DNA of 64,000 nucleotides from Sphingopyxis indica (GCF_900188185.1 NZ_FZPA01000002.1:186001-250000); one strand, 5' to 3'. Numbered from the stretch's first letter, positions 16,621 to 26,124 are shown. The notes: generated from the letters alone by a model not told the origin. Program-made: numbers and translations.

Positions 16621-18953
16621 TCCGCCGCCTTCTCGGCCTTGCCCTTCGCCTTGCCCTTGCCCCCCTTGGGCGGTGCGGGGGTGATTTCGAAGGTCAGCGG
16701 GTTGCCGACCTTGGCATCCTCGCCCGCCTTCATCTTCACCTTGACCTCGCCGCCGTGGACGAGCTTGCCGAAGAGCAGTTCCTCGGCGAGCGGTTGCTTG
16801 ATCTTTTCCTGGATCAGCCGGCCCATCGGGCGCGCGCCATAGAGCTTGTCATAGCCCTTCGCCGTCAGCCACTGACGCGCCGGATCGTCGAGCTGGATAT
16901 GGACGTTGCGGTCGGCGAGCTGCAGTTCGAGTTCGAGGATGAACTTGTCGACGACGCGCGCGACGACCTCGGGCGGCAGATAGCCGAAGGGGACGATCGC
17001 ATCGAGGCGGTTGCGGAATTCGGGGGTGAAGAGTGACTTCACCGCTTCCTCCTGCACATCCTCGCGCGTCGACTGGCCAAAGCCGATCGATTCGCGCGCC
17101 ATGTCGCTCGCGCCCGCATTGGTCGTCATGATCAGGATGACGTTGCGGAAATCGACCGTCTTGCCGTGATGGTCGGTCAGCCGGCCATGGTCCATCACCT
17201 GCAGCAATATGTTGAACAGGTCGGGGTGCGCCTTTTCGATCTCGTCGAGCAGCAGCACGCAATGCGGATTCTGGTCGATCGCATCGGTGAGCAGCCCGCC
17301 CTGGTCATAGCCGACATAGCCCGGCGGCGCGCCGATCAGGCGGCTCACCGAATGGCGCTCCATATATTCGCTCATGTCGAAGCGCTGGAGCGGAATGCCG
17401 AGCAGGCTCGCGAGCTGCTTCGCCACTTCGGTCTTGCCGACACCGGTCGGGCCGCTGAACAGATAATTGCCGATCGGCTTTTCGGGATCGCGCAGCCCCG
17501 CACGCGACAGCTTGATCGCCGATGCGAGCACCTCGATCGCGGTATTCTGGCCGAACACGACGCGCTTCAGGTCGGTCTCGAGCGTTTCGAGCACCTTCTT
17601 GTCGTCGCTCGACACCGATTTGGGCGGGATGCGCGCCATCGTCGCGATCACCGCCTCGATCTCCTTCGCGGTGATCGTCTTGCGGCGCTTCGACGGCGGC
17701 ACCAGCATCTGCATCGCGCCGACCTCGTCGATCACGTCGATCGCCTTGTCGGGCAGCTTGCGGTCGTTGATGTAGCGCGACGACAGCTCGACCGCCGCGT
17801 TGATCGCGTCGCTCGTATATTTGACATTGTGGTGGTTCTCGAACGCTTCGCGCAGCCCGGCGAGGATCTTCTTCGTATCCTCGATGCTCGGCTCGATCAC
17901 GTCGATCTTCTGGAACCGGCGGAGCAGCGCGCGGTCCTTTTCGAAATGATTGCGAAACTCCTTGTAGGTCGTCGATCCGATGCAGCGGATCACCCCGCCC
18001 GAGAGGGCGGGCTTCAACAGGTTCGACGCATCCATCGCGCCGCCCGACGTCGCGCCCGCGCCGATCACCGTGTGGATTTCGTCGATGAACAGGATCGCGT
18101 GCGGCAGGCCTTCGAGCTCGGAGACGACCTGCTTCAGCCGTTCCTCGAAATCGCCGCGATAGCGCGTGCCCGCGAGCAGCGCGCCCATGTCGAGCGAATA
18201 GATCACCGCTTCCCTCAAGACCTCGGGCACGTCGCCCTCGACGATCTTGCGCGCGAGCCCTTCCGCGATCGCGGTCTTGCCGACGCCGGGATCGCCGACA
18301 TAGAGCGGATTGTTCTTGCTGCGGCGGCAGAGGATCTGGATCGTGCGATCGACCTCGGCGCCGCGGCCGATCAGCGGATCGACCTTGCCGCCTTTCGCCT
18401 TTTCGTTGAGGTTGACGGTGAACTGGTCGAGCGCGGTCTCTTTCTTGTTCTTGGCGTCCGACTTTTCCTTCGCTTCCTCCTTCTCCTCGGGCTCGGCCTG
18501 CGGCGAGGGCTTGCCGCCCTTGCCGACGCCGTGGCTGAGGTAGGACACGGCATCGAGCCGCGTCAGATCCTGCTGCTGCAGGAAATAGACGGCATAGGAT
18601 TCGCGTTCGGAAAACAGCGCGACGAGGACGTTGGCGCCCGTCACCTCATCCTTGCCCGACGACTGAACGTGCAGGATCGCGCGCTGGACGACGCGCTGGA
18701 AACCGCTGGTGGGGGAGGGGTCGCTGTGCCCCTCGACCTTCAGGCTGTCGAGTTCGGTGTCGAGATAGTGGACGACCGCCGATTGCAGGTCGTCGAGCGC
18801 GACGCCGCACGCGCGCATCACCTCGGCGGCGTGCTCGTCGTCGATCAGCGCATTGAGCAGATGCTCGAGCGTCGCATATTCGTGATGCCGCTCCGACGCG
18901 GCCTTCAGCGCATTGTGCAGGGTCTTTTCGAGGGACTCCGAAAAGGACGGCAT
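16617..18953 (-). CDS. clpA: ATP-dependent Clp protease ATP-binding subunit ClpA
   Basis: A 778-residue Hsp100 unfoldase that pairs with ClpP and, through ClpS, degrades N-degron substrates. The N-domain (about 1-150) has two Clp repeats starting MPSFSESLEKTLHNAL. AAA-1 carries GDPGVGKTA and ILFIDEIHTV; AAA-2 carries GPTGVGKTE, LLLDEIEKAHPD and an IGL/IGF-type ClpP loop region. A charged KEEAKEKSDAKNKKE linker precedes AAA-1. The ATG at 18953 has AAGGAG 8 nt upstream. clpS is not adjacent, but bpt elsewhere in the window fits the same degradation pathway. Confidence 0.97.
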   Translation of the reverse strand: MPSFSESLEKTLHNALKAASERHHEYATLEHLLNALIDDEHAAEVMRACGVALDDLQSAVVHYLDTELDSLKVEGHSDPSPTSGFQRVVQRAILHVQSSGKDEVTGANVLVALFSERESYAVYFLQQQDLTRLDAVSYLSHGVGKGGKPSPQAEPEEKEEAKEKSDAKNKKETALDQFTVNLNEKAKGGKVDPLIGRGAEVDRTIQILCRRSKNNPLYVGDPGVGKTAIAEGLARKIVEGDVPEVLREAVIYSLDMGALLAGTRYRGDFEERLKQVVSELEGLPHAILFIDEIHTVIGAGATSGGAMDASNLLKPALSGGVIRCIGSTTYKEFRNHFEKDRALLRRFQKIDVIEPSIEDTKKILAGLREAFENHHNVKYTSDAINAAVELSSRYINDRKLPDKAIDVIDEVGAMQMLVPPSKRRKTITAKEIEAVIATMARIPPKSVSSDDKKVLETLETDLKRVVFGQNTAIEVLASAIKLSRAGLRDPEKPIGNYLFSGPTGVGKTEVAKQLASLLGIPLQRFDMSEYMERHSVSRLIGAPPGYVGYDQGGLLTDAIDQNPHCVLLLDEIEKAHPDLFNILLQVMDHGRLTDHHGKTVDFRNVILIMTTNAGASDMARESIGFGQSTREDVQEEAVKSLFTPEFRNRLDAIVPFGYLPPEVVARVVDKFILELELQLADRNVHIQLDDPARQWLTAKGYDKLYGARPMGRLIQEKIKQPLAEELLFGKLVHGGEVKVKMKAGEDAKVGNPLTFEITPAPPKGGKGKAKGKAEKAAE

Positions 18954-19134
18954 GGGTCTTTCTCCTTGCGGGGACCGATCCGGGGAGAGGCGGCCCCCTC
19001 TAGGAACATAAGGTGGCGATGCCACCGCCCCGCCGCAAGGGAAAAGCGGTCGGCGGTGTGAAATTACGATGACAGCCTTGCTTCATGGTTAACGAAGGCT
19101 TGTCATTTTTCGAGCGGAACCCGGCGCAATCCAC

Positions 19135-19170
19135 AAAAAGACGGTCGCCGCAAGGGACTGCGGCGACCGT
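19135..19170 (-). terminator. Rho-independent terminator of the TonB-receptor gene
   Basis: A 12-bp perfect stem (ACGGTCGCCGCA, loop AGGGAC-type, then its complement) at 19141-19170 is followed on the minus strand by CTTTTTG. It lies 30 bp beyond the stop of the TonB-dependent receptor gene. Confidence 0.9.
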
Positions 19171-19199
19171 CACCATACTGATCGTCGGGAGGGAAGCGA

Positions 19200-22025
19200 T
19201 CAGAAATTGGCCGAAACGCCGAACTTCGCGGTCCAGCTATAATCCTCATATTGCAGCAGACGGCGGCGGCCCCCGAACTGCTGATAGGCGAAATAGGGGG
19301 CGTCGGTGACATTCACCCATTCGACGAAGACGCGCACGCCGGGCGTGACGCGATATTTGGCCGACAGGTCGAGCCGGAACTGGTCGGCGACGATCCGGTC
19401 TTCCTCGGCCACCCCGCCGATCTCGTCGAGATATTTGTCGCGATAGGTGCCGGCGGCGCGCAGCGACAGCGGTCCCTTTTCATAGCCGAGCACCGCGTTG
19501 AACGTGTTCTTCGACGAAGAGGGCAGCATGATCTCGCGCGGGTCCTCGATGTCGCCGTCGGCGAACACCGTGCCCTTCGCGTCGGTGTAGGTATAGTTGA
19601 ACTGCGCTTGCAAACCGTCGAACGGTGCGGGCAGGAAATCGAAAACCTGATTATAGCTGAATTCGAAGCCCTTGACCGTCGCCTTGTCGCCGTTGATCGC
19701 GGTCGTCGCCTCGTCGAGCGTCACGCCATTGTAGACGACGTCCTCGAGCGTCTGGTCGACGATGTAGTTCTTGACGTCCTTGTAGAAGACCCCGGCCGAG
19801 ACGGCAGCGTTGCTGCTGAAATAATATTCGGCGGCGAAATCGAGGTTCCAGGATTCATAGGGCTTGAGGTCGGGGTTGCCGAACTCGCCTTCATTATCCT
19901 CGATCACCGCGCGCGGCGCCAGCTTCGAAAGCTTGGGCCGCATCAGGCTCTTCGAACCGCTCGCGCGCAGCACGAGGTTCTGGACCGGTTCGTAGCGCAC
20001 CGTCAGGCTGGGCAACCAGTCGGTATAGCTGCGGCGGAAGGTCTGCGGGGTGATCAGCACATCCTCGTCCTGGATCACTTCGCCTGCATCGTCCTCGATT
20101 TCGGGAATGAAGGTCAGGATGTTGCCGGTGATGCGGTTCCTGGTGCGCTCCATGCGCACCCCGCCGATGACGCGCAGCGTGTCGCTGTCCCAGCGGCCGA
20201 GCAGATAGGCGGCGGTCACATCTTCGTCGACGCTGTAATCCTCTTCGGCCGACGCCGATTTGGTGTCGAGCGGGTCGAGTTCGAAACTGCCGATATTATC
20301 GTCGAAGAAGTCGCGGAAGCCCGTCTTCGACAGCGTCGGCTCGATGATCGCGAGATCATAATCCTGCTCGCCCAGGAAATCGGCGAGCGTGATGTCGCCG
20401 TCGAACCCCTTATAGATGTCGAAAGTGCCGTTGTAGGACTTGGTGCGCCAGCGCTGCTTCGCGCCCGCCTGGATGGTGAAGTCGCCATTGTCCATCGCGA
20501 AGCTGCGCGCGATGTCCGCTTTCAGCGCGAATTCCTCGTCCTCCGAGTCCGACAGCGTGGTGCGCTCGACCTTGTCGAATTCATATTCGGTCGGATCGAG
20601 GAAGGCCGCCTGCCCCGCGGTGATCGTGTAGGGGATGTGCATGTCGCGCGCATAGTTGAACGATACGCCGAAATCGTCGCCATTCTCGAACACGCGCTCA
20701 AAACCGACGGGGTCGATCGAGCCATGTTCGGTCTCGCTCGATTTCGCCCAGCTGCCCGAATATTCGAGCTTCCACGGGCCGGTTTCGGTCTTGCCGCCGA
20801 GAACGAGCGAGCGGATGCGCTGCCGCTCGAAGCGATCCTTGAGGTCGCGCTGGACCGAGATTTCCTGATCCTCGTCCTCCGACGAGAAACCGACTGCATC
20901 GGCGTTGCCGCCGCGCGGGCCTTCCTCCATTTCGAAAGTCAGCCGGCGGCGATATTCCTGATCGTCGAACTGGCTGTAGAGGCCGCGCGCATAAAGCGTC
21001 GTCGTGTCGGCCGGACGGAAATCGAGGGAAAGCGACCCGCTGATCCGTTTCCGCTCGACGTCATAATCGCGATATTCGACCGTGTCGGCATAAACGAGCC
21101 CGTCGTCGGTCGTATCCCAGCCGTCGACCTCCTGATTGTTGGTCGCGAACTTGCGGCGATAGAAGCTGAGACCGCCGGCGATGCCGAAATTGTCGCCGAG
21201 CTTCTTCGAGAAATCGACGCTCCCCTTCGGCGACACGCTCTCGGTCAGGTCGTTGTAGCTGCCCTCGGCCTTGACCGCGAACAGGTCCTTCTTGCGGTCG
21301 AAGGCGCTGGTCGTCTTGATCTCGATCGACCCGCCCACCGCGTCGGCGTCCATGTCGGGGGTCAGCGACTTCTTGACCTCGATCGATTCGATGATGTCGC
21401 TGCTGATCACGTCGAGCGCGACCGAGCGAACGTCGCTCTCGGGCGCCGGCAGGCGGACGCCGTTTACCGACGAGGCGTTGAGCTCGGGATCGAGGCCGCG
21501 GATCGAGACGAAACGGCCCTCGCCCTGGTCGTCGAGCACGTTGACGCCCGGCAGGCGGCGCAGCGATTCGGCGACATTCTGGTCGGGGAATTGCCCGATC
21601 GCGTCGCGGGTCAGCACATTTTCGACGCCGTCGGCGGCGCGCTGGCGCGACAGGGCGCTCGCCTGATTTGCCGCCTGGCCGATGACGAGAATATCGCCGC
21701 CGCCGGCGCCCGACAGCGCAATATTGACCGTGATCCGGCCCGTTTCGGGAACCTCGACCGTCTGGCGCACCGGTTCGGCGCCGACATAGGTCGTCTCGAG
21801 CGTATAGGTGCCCGCGGGAACGTCGGCGAAACTGTAGCTGCCGTCGCGCGCGGTCGTCGTCGCGCGCCCGAGTTCGACGATGCGCACATTGGCCGCCTGC
21901 AGCGAGCGCGTGCCCGACGCATCGGCGACATTGCCCGCAAGCTCGCCCGCGTGCGCGATCGTCGCGATGGAAGTCCCCGCCAGCAACAATGCCAGCCCGC
22001 GCGCGACGCCGAATCCCTTGACCAT
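19200..22025 (-). CDS. TonB-dependent receptor (Caulobacter/Xanthomonas type) with carboxypeptidase-regulatory-like N-domain
   Basis: A 941-residue outer-membrane receptor. The ATG at 22025 opens a signal peptide ending near TIAHA, followed by a carboxypeptidase-regulatory-like beta-sandwich (about 30-105: ADASGTRSLQAANVRIVELG). A plug domain (about 120-235, with LRRLPGVNVLDDQGEG and SIRGLDPELNASSVNG) leads into a 22-strand barrel ending SVNF-like (GVSANF). The overall pattern matches the TIGR01782 group, many of which import glycans or other complex nutrients. The substrate is not deducible here because no catabolic neighbours flank it. A strong terminator follows. Confidence 0.93.
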   Translation of the reverse strand: MVKGFGVARGLALLLAGTSIATIAHAGELAGNVADASGTRSLQAANVRIVELGRATTTARDGSYSFADVPAGTYTLETTYVGAEPVRQTVEVPETGRITVNIALSGAGGGDILVIGQAANQASALSRQRAADGVENVLTRDAIGQFPDQNVAESLRRLPGVNVLDDQGEGRFVSIRGLDPELNASSVNGVRLPAPESDVRSVALDVISSDIIESIEVKKSLTPDMDADAVGGSIEIKTTSAFDRKKDLFAVKAEGSYNDLTESVSPKGSVDFSKKLGDNFGIAGGLSFYRRKFATNNQEVDGWDTTDDGLVYADTVEYRDYDVERKRISGSLSLDFRPADTTTLYARGLYSQFDDQEYRRRLTFEMEEGPRGGNADAVGFSSEDEDQEISVQRDLKDRFERQRIRSLVLGGKTETGPWKLEYSGSWAKSSETEHGSIDPVGFERVFENGDDFGVSFNYARDMHIPYTITAGQAAFLDPTEYEFDKVERTTLSDSEDEEFALKADIARSFAMDNGDFTIQAGAKQRWRTKSYNGTFDIYKGFDGDITLADFLGEQDYDLAIIEPTLSKTGFRDFFDDNIGSFELDPLDTKSASAEEDYSVDEDVTAAYLLGRWDSDTLRVIGGVRMERTRNRITGNILTFIPEIEDDAGEVIQDEDVLITPQTFRRSYTDWLPSLTVRYEPVQNLVLRASGSKSLMRPKLSKLAPRAVIEDNEGEFGNPDLKPYESWNLDFAAEYYFSSNAAVSAGVFYKDVKNYIVDQTLEDVVYNGVTLDEATTAINGDKATVKGFEFSYNQVFDFLPAPFDGLQAQFNYTYTDAKGTVFADGDIEDPREIMLPSSSKNTFNAVLGYEKGPLSLRAAGTYRDKYLDEIGGVAEEDRIVADQFRLDLSAKYRVTPGVRVFVEWVNVTDAPYFAYQQFGGRRRLLQYEDYSWTAKFGVSANF

Positions 22026-22711
22026 GAAAGCCCCCTTTTTGAGTATCAATGGCGGGCTCGCTAGGGACGCTCGGTGACAGGGTGGCGTCGCACGGTTGAC
22101 AGGTTGATGACGCTTGAAGGTCATTTCGGTGACAAGGCGGCCAAGCCCATGCCGCAGCGCAGCATTTCGGCCGGTCGATTTGCAGCGGAGGGTCGGGGAG
22201 GCCGAGAAAAGACAGGCCTATTTCGCTGGAGATGGGCGCCGGTGTCGCGCTTCGGCCGGTTGCTGCCCTGTTGATCATCGTCACCCCGGACTTGATCCGG
22301 GGTCCATGACTTCGGCGCTGCGGTGGATCCCGGATCAAGTCCGGGATGACGAAAGAGAGCAGGCGACCGTCCGCTCCCCACCCCAAGCCGGACATCCGCC
22401 GCAAAAAAACCGCTGTCCTACATTGTCCGGCTGTGCCAGCCTTCGTCTCGGCTCTTTCGATAGGTGGATAAAAGCGGTCACGGCCCGGCTTTACGGATAC
22501 GGGCGCGAGCCGGCGTGGCATGTTCGCCGAACGCGACCCATCGGCGGCTGCACAAGGCTGAACTTTGCTGAACTTTGAAACGGCGAGGCGGACCCTGCCC
22601 GCGATAACCAAAGACGGCGATGGCAACTGGACACCCCGAAGCAGCCGTCGGCCGCCGACGCGCGATCGCGTCCTGCCGCATCGAAACACCGCCACAAAAG
22701 AAGGAAAGGTG
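22026..22711. other. Long intergenic region upstream of the TonB-receptor gene
   Basis: About 690 bp with no credible ORF on either strand. It holds the promoter side of the receptor gene, a family C palindrome (22279-22351), and a short tandem repeat of CTGAACTTTG near 22556-22576. Frames here encode HPGLDPGS-like peptides, which are translated repeat rather than protein. Confidence 0.6.
22279..22351. repeat. Paired palindromic repeat (family C), second copy
   Basis: Same arms as the element at 15332 (CACCCCGGACTTGATCCGGG and its inverted partner CCCGGATCAAGTCCGGGATG) around a different core. It lies in the intergenic region upstream of the TonB-receptor gene. Confidence 0.85.
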
Positions 22712-23055
22712 GGACGATTCTGTTGCCCGGCTCGTCCCCAGCCGCTGGTATCCGATTCTGTTGCCCGGTTCGGTCCGAACCGCGTTCTATTTGTCTAACC
22801 TTAGGCCGTGAGGCTTATCGGTTAGGCAGCAAGAGCGAGTGCTTCGTTATCGTTAGCACTTATAGGTTTGAGCCTTTTACGGGTTACTCAGCCCGGAAGA
22901 AAACATCGTCTTTGAACACACGTCGATCCTGGTTCGGCCCCGTCAGAAGCCCGCGCGCCCCTTCTGGCAAACGCGGGTTTGTGGTGGAGCCGCCGGGTAC
23001 TGCCCCCGGGTCCGCTGTGTCTATTCCACGACACCATTTATCCTCATAGCCGGCC
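22712..23055 (-). ncRNA. ssrA: Two-piece (circularly permuted) tmRNA
   Basis: Transfer-messenger RNA for ribosome rescue, on the minus strand. The tag frame GCTAACGATAACGAAGC... at about 22846-22811 encodes ANDNEALALAA followed by TAA. The coding piece starts at 22941 with GGGGCCGAACCAGGATCGAC, resembling the normal tmRNA 5' end. The acceptor piece lies upstream and ends CGGCTCC-ACCA at 22982. The 7-bp acceptor stem GGGGCCG/CGGCTCC pairs between the two pieces, and a T-arm-like CCGGGGGCAGTACCCGG precedes the 3' end. This acceptor-then-coding order is the permuted alphaproteobacterial form. Outer boundaries are estimates. A 16-bp direct repeat (CGATTCTGTTGCCCGG) lies at its 3' end. Confidence 0.93.
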
Positions 23056-23165
23056 GAAACCGGCACGACCCATATAGGAAGCCCGACCGCGCATGGAAAG
23101 AGCGCAAGCGGGCTTTTTGTCGCGGATACGCCACCGGCGCGGGGCGAGCCGCGCGGGCAAAGCGG

Positions 23166-23591
23166 CTATTTCCTGCGCAGTTCGTCGCGAATCTCGACGA
23201 GCAGGTCGACCTCGCTCGGCCCCGCGGGTGCCGGTGCGGCTTCCTCCTGCTTGCGCGTCATCCGGTTCACCGCGCGCACGAGCAGGAAGATGATGAAGGC
23301 GAGAATCAGGAAATTGATCACCGCGGTCAGAAAGGCGCCATAGCCGATCATCGCGACCCCCGCCTCTTTGAGTGCGGCATAGTCGCCTGGCGCGACACCC
23401 TCGGGAAGCGGGCCGAGGCGGATGAACTGGTTCGTAAAATCGGCACCACCGAAGATCGCGCCGACGATCGGCATGATGACATCTTCGGTCAGCGATTTGG
23501 TGATCGTCGCAAAGGCGCCGCCGATGATCACCCCGACGGCAAGGTCCATGACATTGCCCTTTGCGATGAATTCCCTGAATTCTGCCAGCAT
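23166..23591 (-). CDS. mscL: Large-conductance mechanosensitive channel MscL
   Basis: A 141-residue inner-membrane channel that opens under membrane tension to release solutes in osmotic downshock. It has the conserved N-terminal helix and TM1 ([24 protein letters not shown]...), a periplasmic loop, TM2 (about residues 77-100: [20 protein letters not shown]) and a charged C-terminal helix ([14 protein letters not shown]). The ATG at 23591 gives the canonical MLAEFREF start; the frame upstream to 23627 is unneeded. The gene stands alone and is upstream of ssrA on the same strand. Confidence 0.97.
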   Translation of the reverse strand: MLAEFREFIAKGNVMDLAVGVIIGGAFATITKSLTEDVIMPIVGAIFGGADFTNQFIRLGPLPEGVAPGDYAALKEAGVAMIGYGAFLTAVINFLILAFIIFLLVRAVNRMTRKQEEAAPAPAGPSEVDLLVEIRDELRRK

Positions 23592-23712
23592 GTTAAAGCT
23601 CTCCTGCGCTTGGCTGCCGAGGCCCAAGGGTGCCGCGATGATTGCGCAAAGGCAAGCGGCATCCTATGTCCTGTATTGTTGCGGCAAAACGCCGCCGGAG
23701 GGAGATAAATCC

Positions 23713-24309
23713 ATGAGCTTTCGTTCCGCCCGCTGGATGATCGTGCCCGTCGCGGCAGTGTCGCTGTCCGCCTGCGGCATCAACAGCGTTCCGACCAAGG
23801 AAGAGGCCGCCAAGGCGCAATGGGCGAATGTCGAGGCCGCGTACCAGCGGCGCGCCGACCTGATCCCCAACCTCGTCGAAACCGCAAAGGGCGCCGCGCA
23901 GATCGAGCAATCGACGCTCGAAGGCGTGATTCAGGCCCGCGCCTCGGCGACGCAGGTCAAGCTGTCGCCCGACGACCTCGAAGACCCGGCCAAGGTGCAG
24001 GCATTCCAGCAGGCGCAGGGCAATGTGTCGAGCGCGCTCGGCCGCCTGCTCGTGACGGTCGAAAAATATCCCGACCTCAAGAGCCAGGGGCGCTTTGCCG
24101 ACCTGATGACCCAGCTCGAAGGCACCGAAAACCGCATCAACATCTCGATCCGCGACTATAACGCCGCGGTGCAGGATTATAACACGACGATCCGCACCTT
24201 CCCCGACATCATCGGCGCCAAGATCGTCCATGGCGCGAAGCCGATGACCCCGTACAAGGCGACCAGCCCCAACGCCAACGAGGCGCCCAAGGTCGACTTC
24301 GGGCAATAA
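23713..24309 (+). CDS. LemA family lipoprotein
   Basis: A 198-residue LemA-family protein. It has a signal/anchor segment with LSAC (about residues 16-19 after an IVPVAAVS stretch), suggesting lipidation, then the classic four-helix LemA domain starting WANVEAAYQRRADLIPNLVETAKG and ending NTTIRTFPDIIGA. The family's function is unknown, but lemA usually neighbours TPM-domain genes, as here. GGAG precedes the ATG at 23713. The next gene starts 1 bp after its stop, so translation is probably coupled. Confidence 0.93.
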   Translation: MSFRSARWMIVPVAAVSLSACGINSVPTKEEAAKAQWANVEAAYQRRADLIPNLVETAKGAAQIEQSTLEGVIQARASATQVKLSPDDLEDPAKVQAFQQAQGNVSSALGRLLVTVEKYPDLKSQGRFADLMTQLEGTENRINISIRDYNAAVQDYNTTIRTFPDIIGAKIVHGAKPMTPYKATSPNANEAPKVDFGQ

Positions 24310-24310
24310 G

Positions 24311-25150
24311 GTGGGCCTGAACGCCCTCACCCGCCCCTTCGCAGCAGTGGCGCTCTCCGTGGCGCTGCTGCTGCCGGGCGCACCCGCGGCGGCGCAGGAT
24401 TTTCCCAAGCTGACCGGCCGCGTCGTCGATCAGGCGGACATCATCCCCTCCGACAAGGAAGCGAGCCTCACCGCGCAGCTCGCCGAGCTCGAAAAGACCA
24501 GCGGGCACCAGCTCGTCGTCGCGACGGTGAACAGCCTCGATGGCAATGACGTCGCCGACTATGGCTACAAGCTCGGCCGCGCGTGGGGGATCGGCGGCAA
24601 GGCGGAGAATGACGGAGTCGTCTTCCTGATCGCCCCGAACGAGCGGCGGATGAACATCTCGGTCGGCTACGGGCTCGAACCGGTGCTGACCGACGCGCTG
24701 TCGGGCCGGATCATCCGCGACGACATCACCCCCAAATTCAAGGACGGCGACTATCCGGGCGGCATCCAGGCCGGGGTCGATGCGATCGCCGAGCAGATCC
24801 AGCTTCCGCCCGAAGAGGCCGCCGCGCGCGCGCAGGCCGCCGCCGCCGAAGAACGCGACCGCGCCGACGACGGCAATATCGGCGGGCTGTTCTTTCTGGG
24901 CTTCATCGTCTTTTTCTTTTTCATCCTGCCGATGCTCACCGCCTTCGGGCGGCGCGGCAAGCGCCATCGCCGTCACCGGCCGTGGGGCGGCGCGCCGATC
25001 ATCATCTGGGGCGACGACCATTGGGGCGGCGGTGGAGGCGGCGGCTCCTCGTGGGGGGGCGGCAGCTGGGGCGGCGGCGGTGGCGGCTTCGGCGGCTTTT
25101 CGGGGGGCGGCGGCAGCTTCGGCGGCGGCGGCGCCTCGGGCGGCTGGTAG
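24311..25150 (+). CDS. TPM-domain protein with Gly/Ser-rich tail (YgcG-like)
   Basis: A 279-residue protein with GTG start at 24311. A signal peptide (LLPGAPAAAQ) precedes a TPM domain at about 30-165 (VDQADIIPSDKEASLTAQLAELE, then GVVFLIAPNERRMNISVGYGLE). A transmembrane helix at about 194-213 (GLFFLGFIVFFFFILPML) is followed by a basic stretch and a tail rich in Gly, Ser and Trp. TPM proteins are periplasmic or membrane proteins of unclear role; some relate to photosystem II repair phosphatases. It lies in a cluster with lemA and a second TPM gene. Confidence 0.9.
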   Translation: MGLNALTRPFAAVALSVALLLPGAPAAAQDFPKLTGRVVDQADIIPSDKEASLTAQLAELEKTSGHQLVVATVNSLDGNDVADYGYKLGRAWGIGGKAENDGVVFLIAPNERRMNISVGYGLEPVLTDALSGRIIRDDITPKFKDGDYPGGIQAGVDAIAEQIQLPPEEAAARAQAAAAEERDRADDGNIGGLFFLGFIVFFFFILPMLTAFGRRGKRHRRHRPWGGAPIIIWGDDHWGGGGGGGSSWGGGSWGGGGGGFGGFSGGGGSFGGGGASGGW

Positions 25151-25162
25151 GAGATCGAAGCG

Positions 25163-25852
25163 ATGGCATTGAGGAAAGTCAGCCACGTCAGCGAAGCCGA
25201 TCATCAGCGCGTCACCGACGCAGTGGCGGCGGCCGAGGCGCACACCGATGGCGAGATCGTCACGGTGATCGCGCGGCAGTCGAACGATTATGACGATGTC
25301 GCGCTCGTCTGGGCGAGCGCCATCGCCTTTCTCGCCATGTCGCTCGTTGCGCTCTGCCCCGAATTCTTCCGCGCCAAATATGACTGGCTGACCGGCGGCT
25401 GGGGGCACGAACTCACCGCGAACGAATGGCTCGGGATCGTGATCGGGCTCGGCGCGCTCAAATGGATCGGCGTCTGGCTGGTCCTGCTGTGGCGCCCGCT
25501 GCGCCTCGCCCTGACCCCGCGCGCCGTCAAGGCCGGCCGGGTGCGCGCCCGCGCGATCGACCTGTTCAAGGTCGGCACCGAGGCAAAGACGCTCGGGCGC
25601 ACCGGCGTGCTGCTCTATGTCAGCCTGAAGGAGCATCGCGCCGATATCGTCGCCGACGAGGCGATCGCGTCCAAGGTCGCGCCGACGGTTTGGGGCGAGG
25701 CGATGGAAGCGCTGATCGACCGCATCCGCGCGGGCGAGCCCGGCGCGGGCATGGCGGAGGCGGTCACGCGCATGGGCGCCGTGCTCGCCGAACATTTCCC
25801 CAAGAGCGACGGCAATCCGAACGAATTGCCCGACCGGCTGATCGAACTGTAA
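25163..25852 (+). CDS. TPM-domain membrane protein
   Basis: A 229-residue second TPM-family protein, 12 bp after the first. It opens with VSEADHQRVTDAVAAAEAHTDGEIVTVIARQS, has two transmembrane helices at about 47-66 and 92-110, and ends in a TPM-like C-terminal half (RTGVLLYVSLKEHRADIVADEAI). It matches the shorter TPM partner usually found beside lemA and ygcG-like genes. Its TAA stop overlaps the first base of the 265-bp palindromic element, so the element begins exactly at the end of the gene. Confidence 0.9.
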   Translation: MALRKVSHVSEADHQRVTDAVAAAEAHTDGEIVTVIARQSNDYDDVALVWASAIAFLAMSLVALCPEFFRAKYDWLTGGWGHELTANEWLGIVIGLGALKWIGVWLVLLWRPLRLALTPRAVKAGRVRARAIDLFKVGTEAKTLGRTGVLLYVSLKEHRADIVADEAIASKVAPTVWGEAMEALIDRIRAGEPGAGMAEAVTRMGAVLAEHFPKSDGNPNELPDRLIEL

Positions 25853-26116
25853 TACCAAGATGCAATGATCGCAACCTATGAGGACGGCCTTCTGGCGGTT
25901 TCCGGCAAGGAACGGCCGAAGGGGGCGATGGGTTCATCGGTCCGAGGGCGTGACGCTGTCCGGGAGCCGCCAGAAGGCCGCCCGCAGGGTTGCCAGTCCC
26001 GTCCGCTGGACTTCGTCGCAACGTCGCGGCGATGAACCACATCGCCGCTTCCGCTGCTCCTCGCCAGCAAACGGGACTGGAAATCCTCATAGGTTGCGAT
26101 CATTGCATCTTGGTAT
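25852..26116. mobile_element. 265-bp palindromic element with perfect 33-bp terminal inverted repeats
   Basis: The ends at 25852-25884 and 26084-26116 are exact 33-bp inverted repeats beginning ATACCAAGATGCAATGATCG. Inside are further inverted pairs (GGCCTTCTGGCGG near 25886 with its complement near 25970, and CCAGTCCCGT near 26003 with ACGGGACTGG near 26071), so a transcript would fold into a multi-branched structure. No ORF is carried. It looks like a MITE-type or large REP-type non-autonomous element. No clear target duplication was seen. Confidence 0.8.
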
Positions 26117-26124
26117 AAGCCCTT

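Noticed and set aside
23080-23117. Hairpin AGCCCG...CGGGCT followed by TTTTT on the plus strand
   Set aside because: It has the form of a terminator but no plus-strand gene precedes it; it may be chance or part of the ssrA promoter region, so no call was made.
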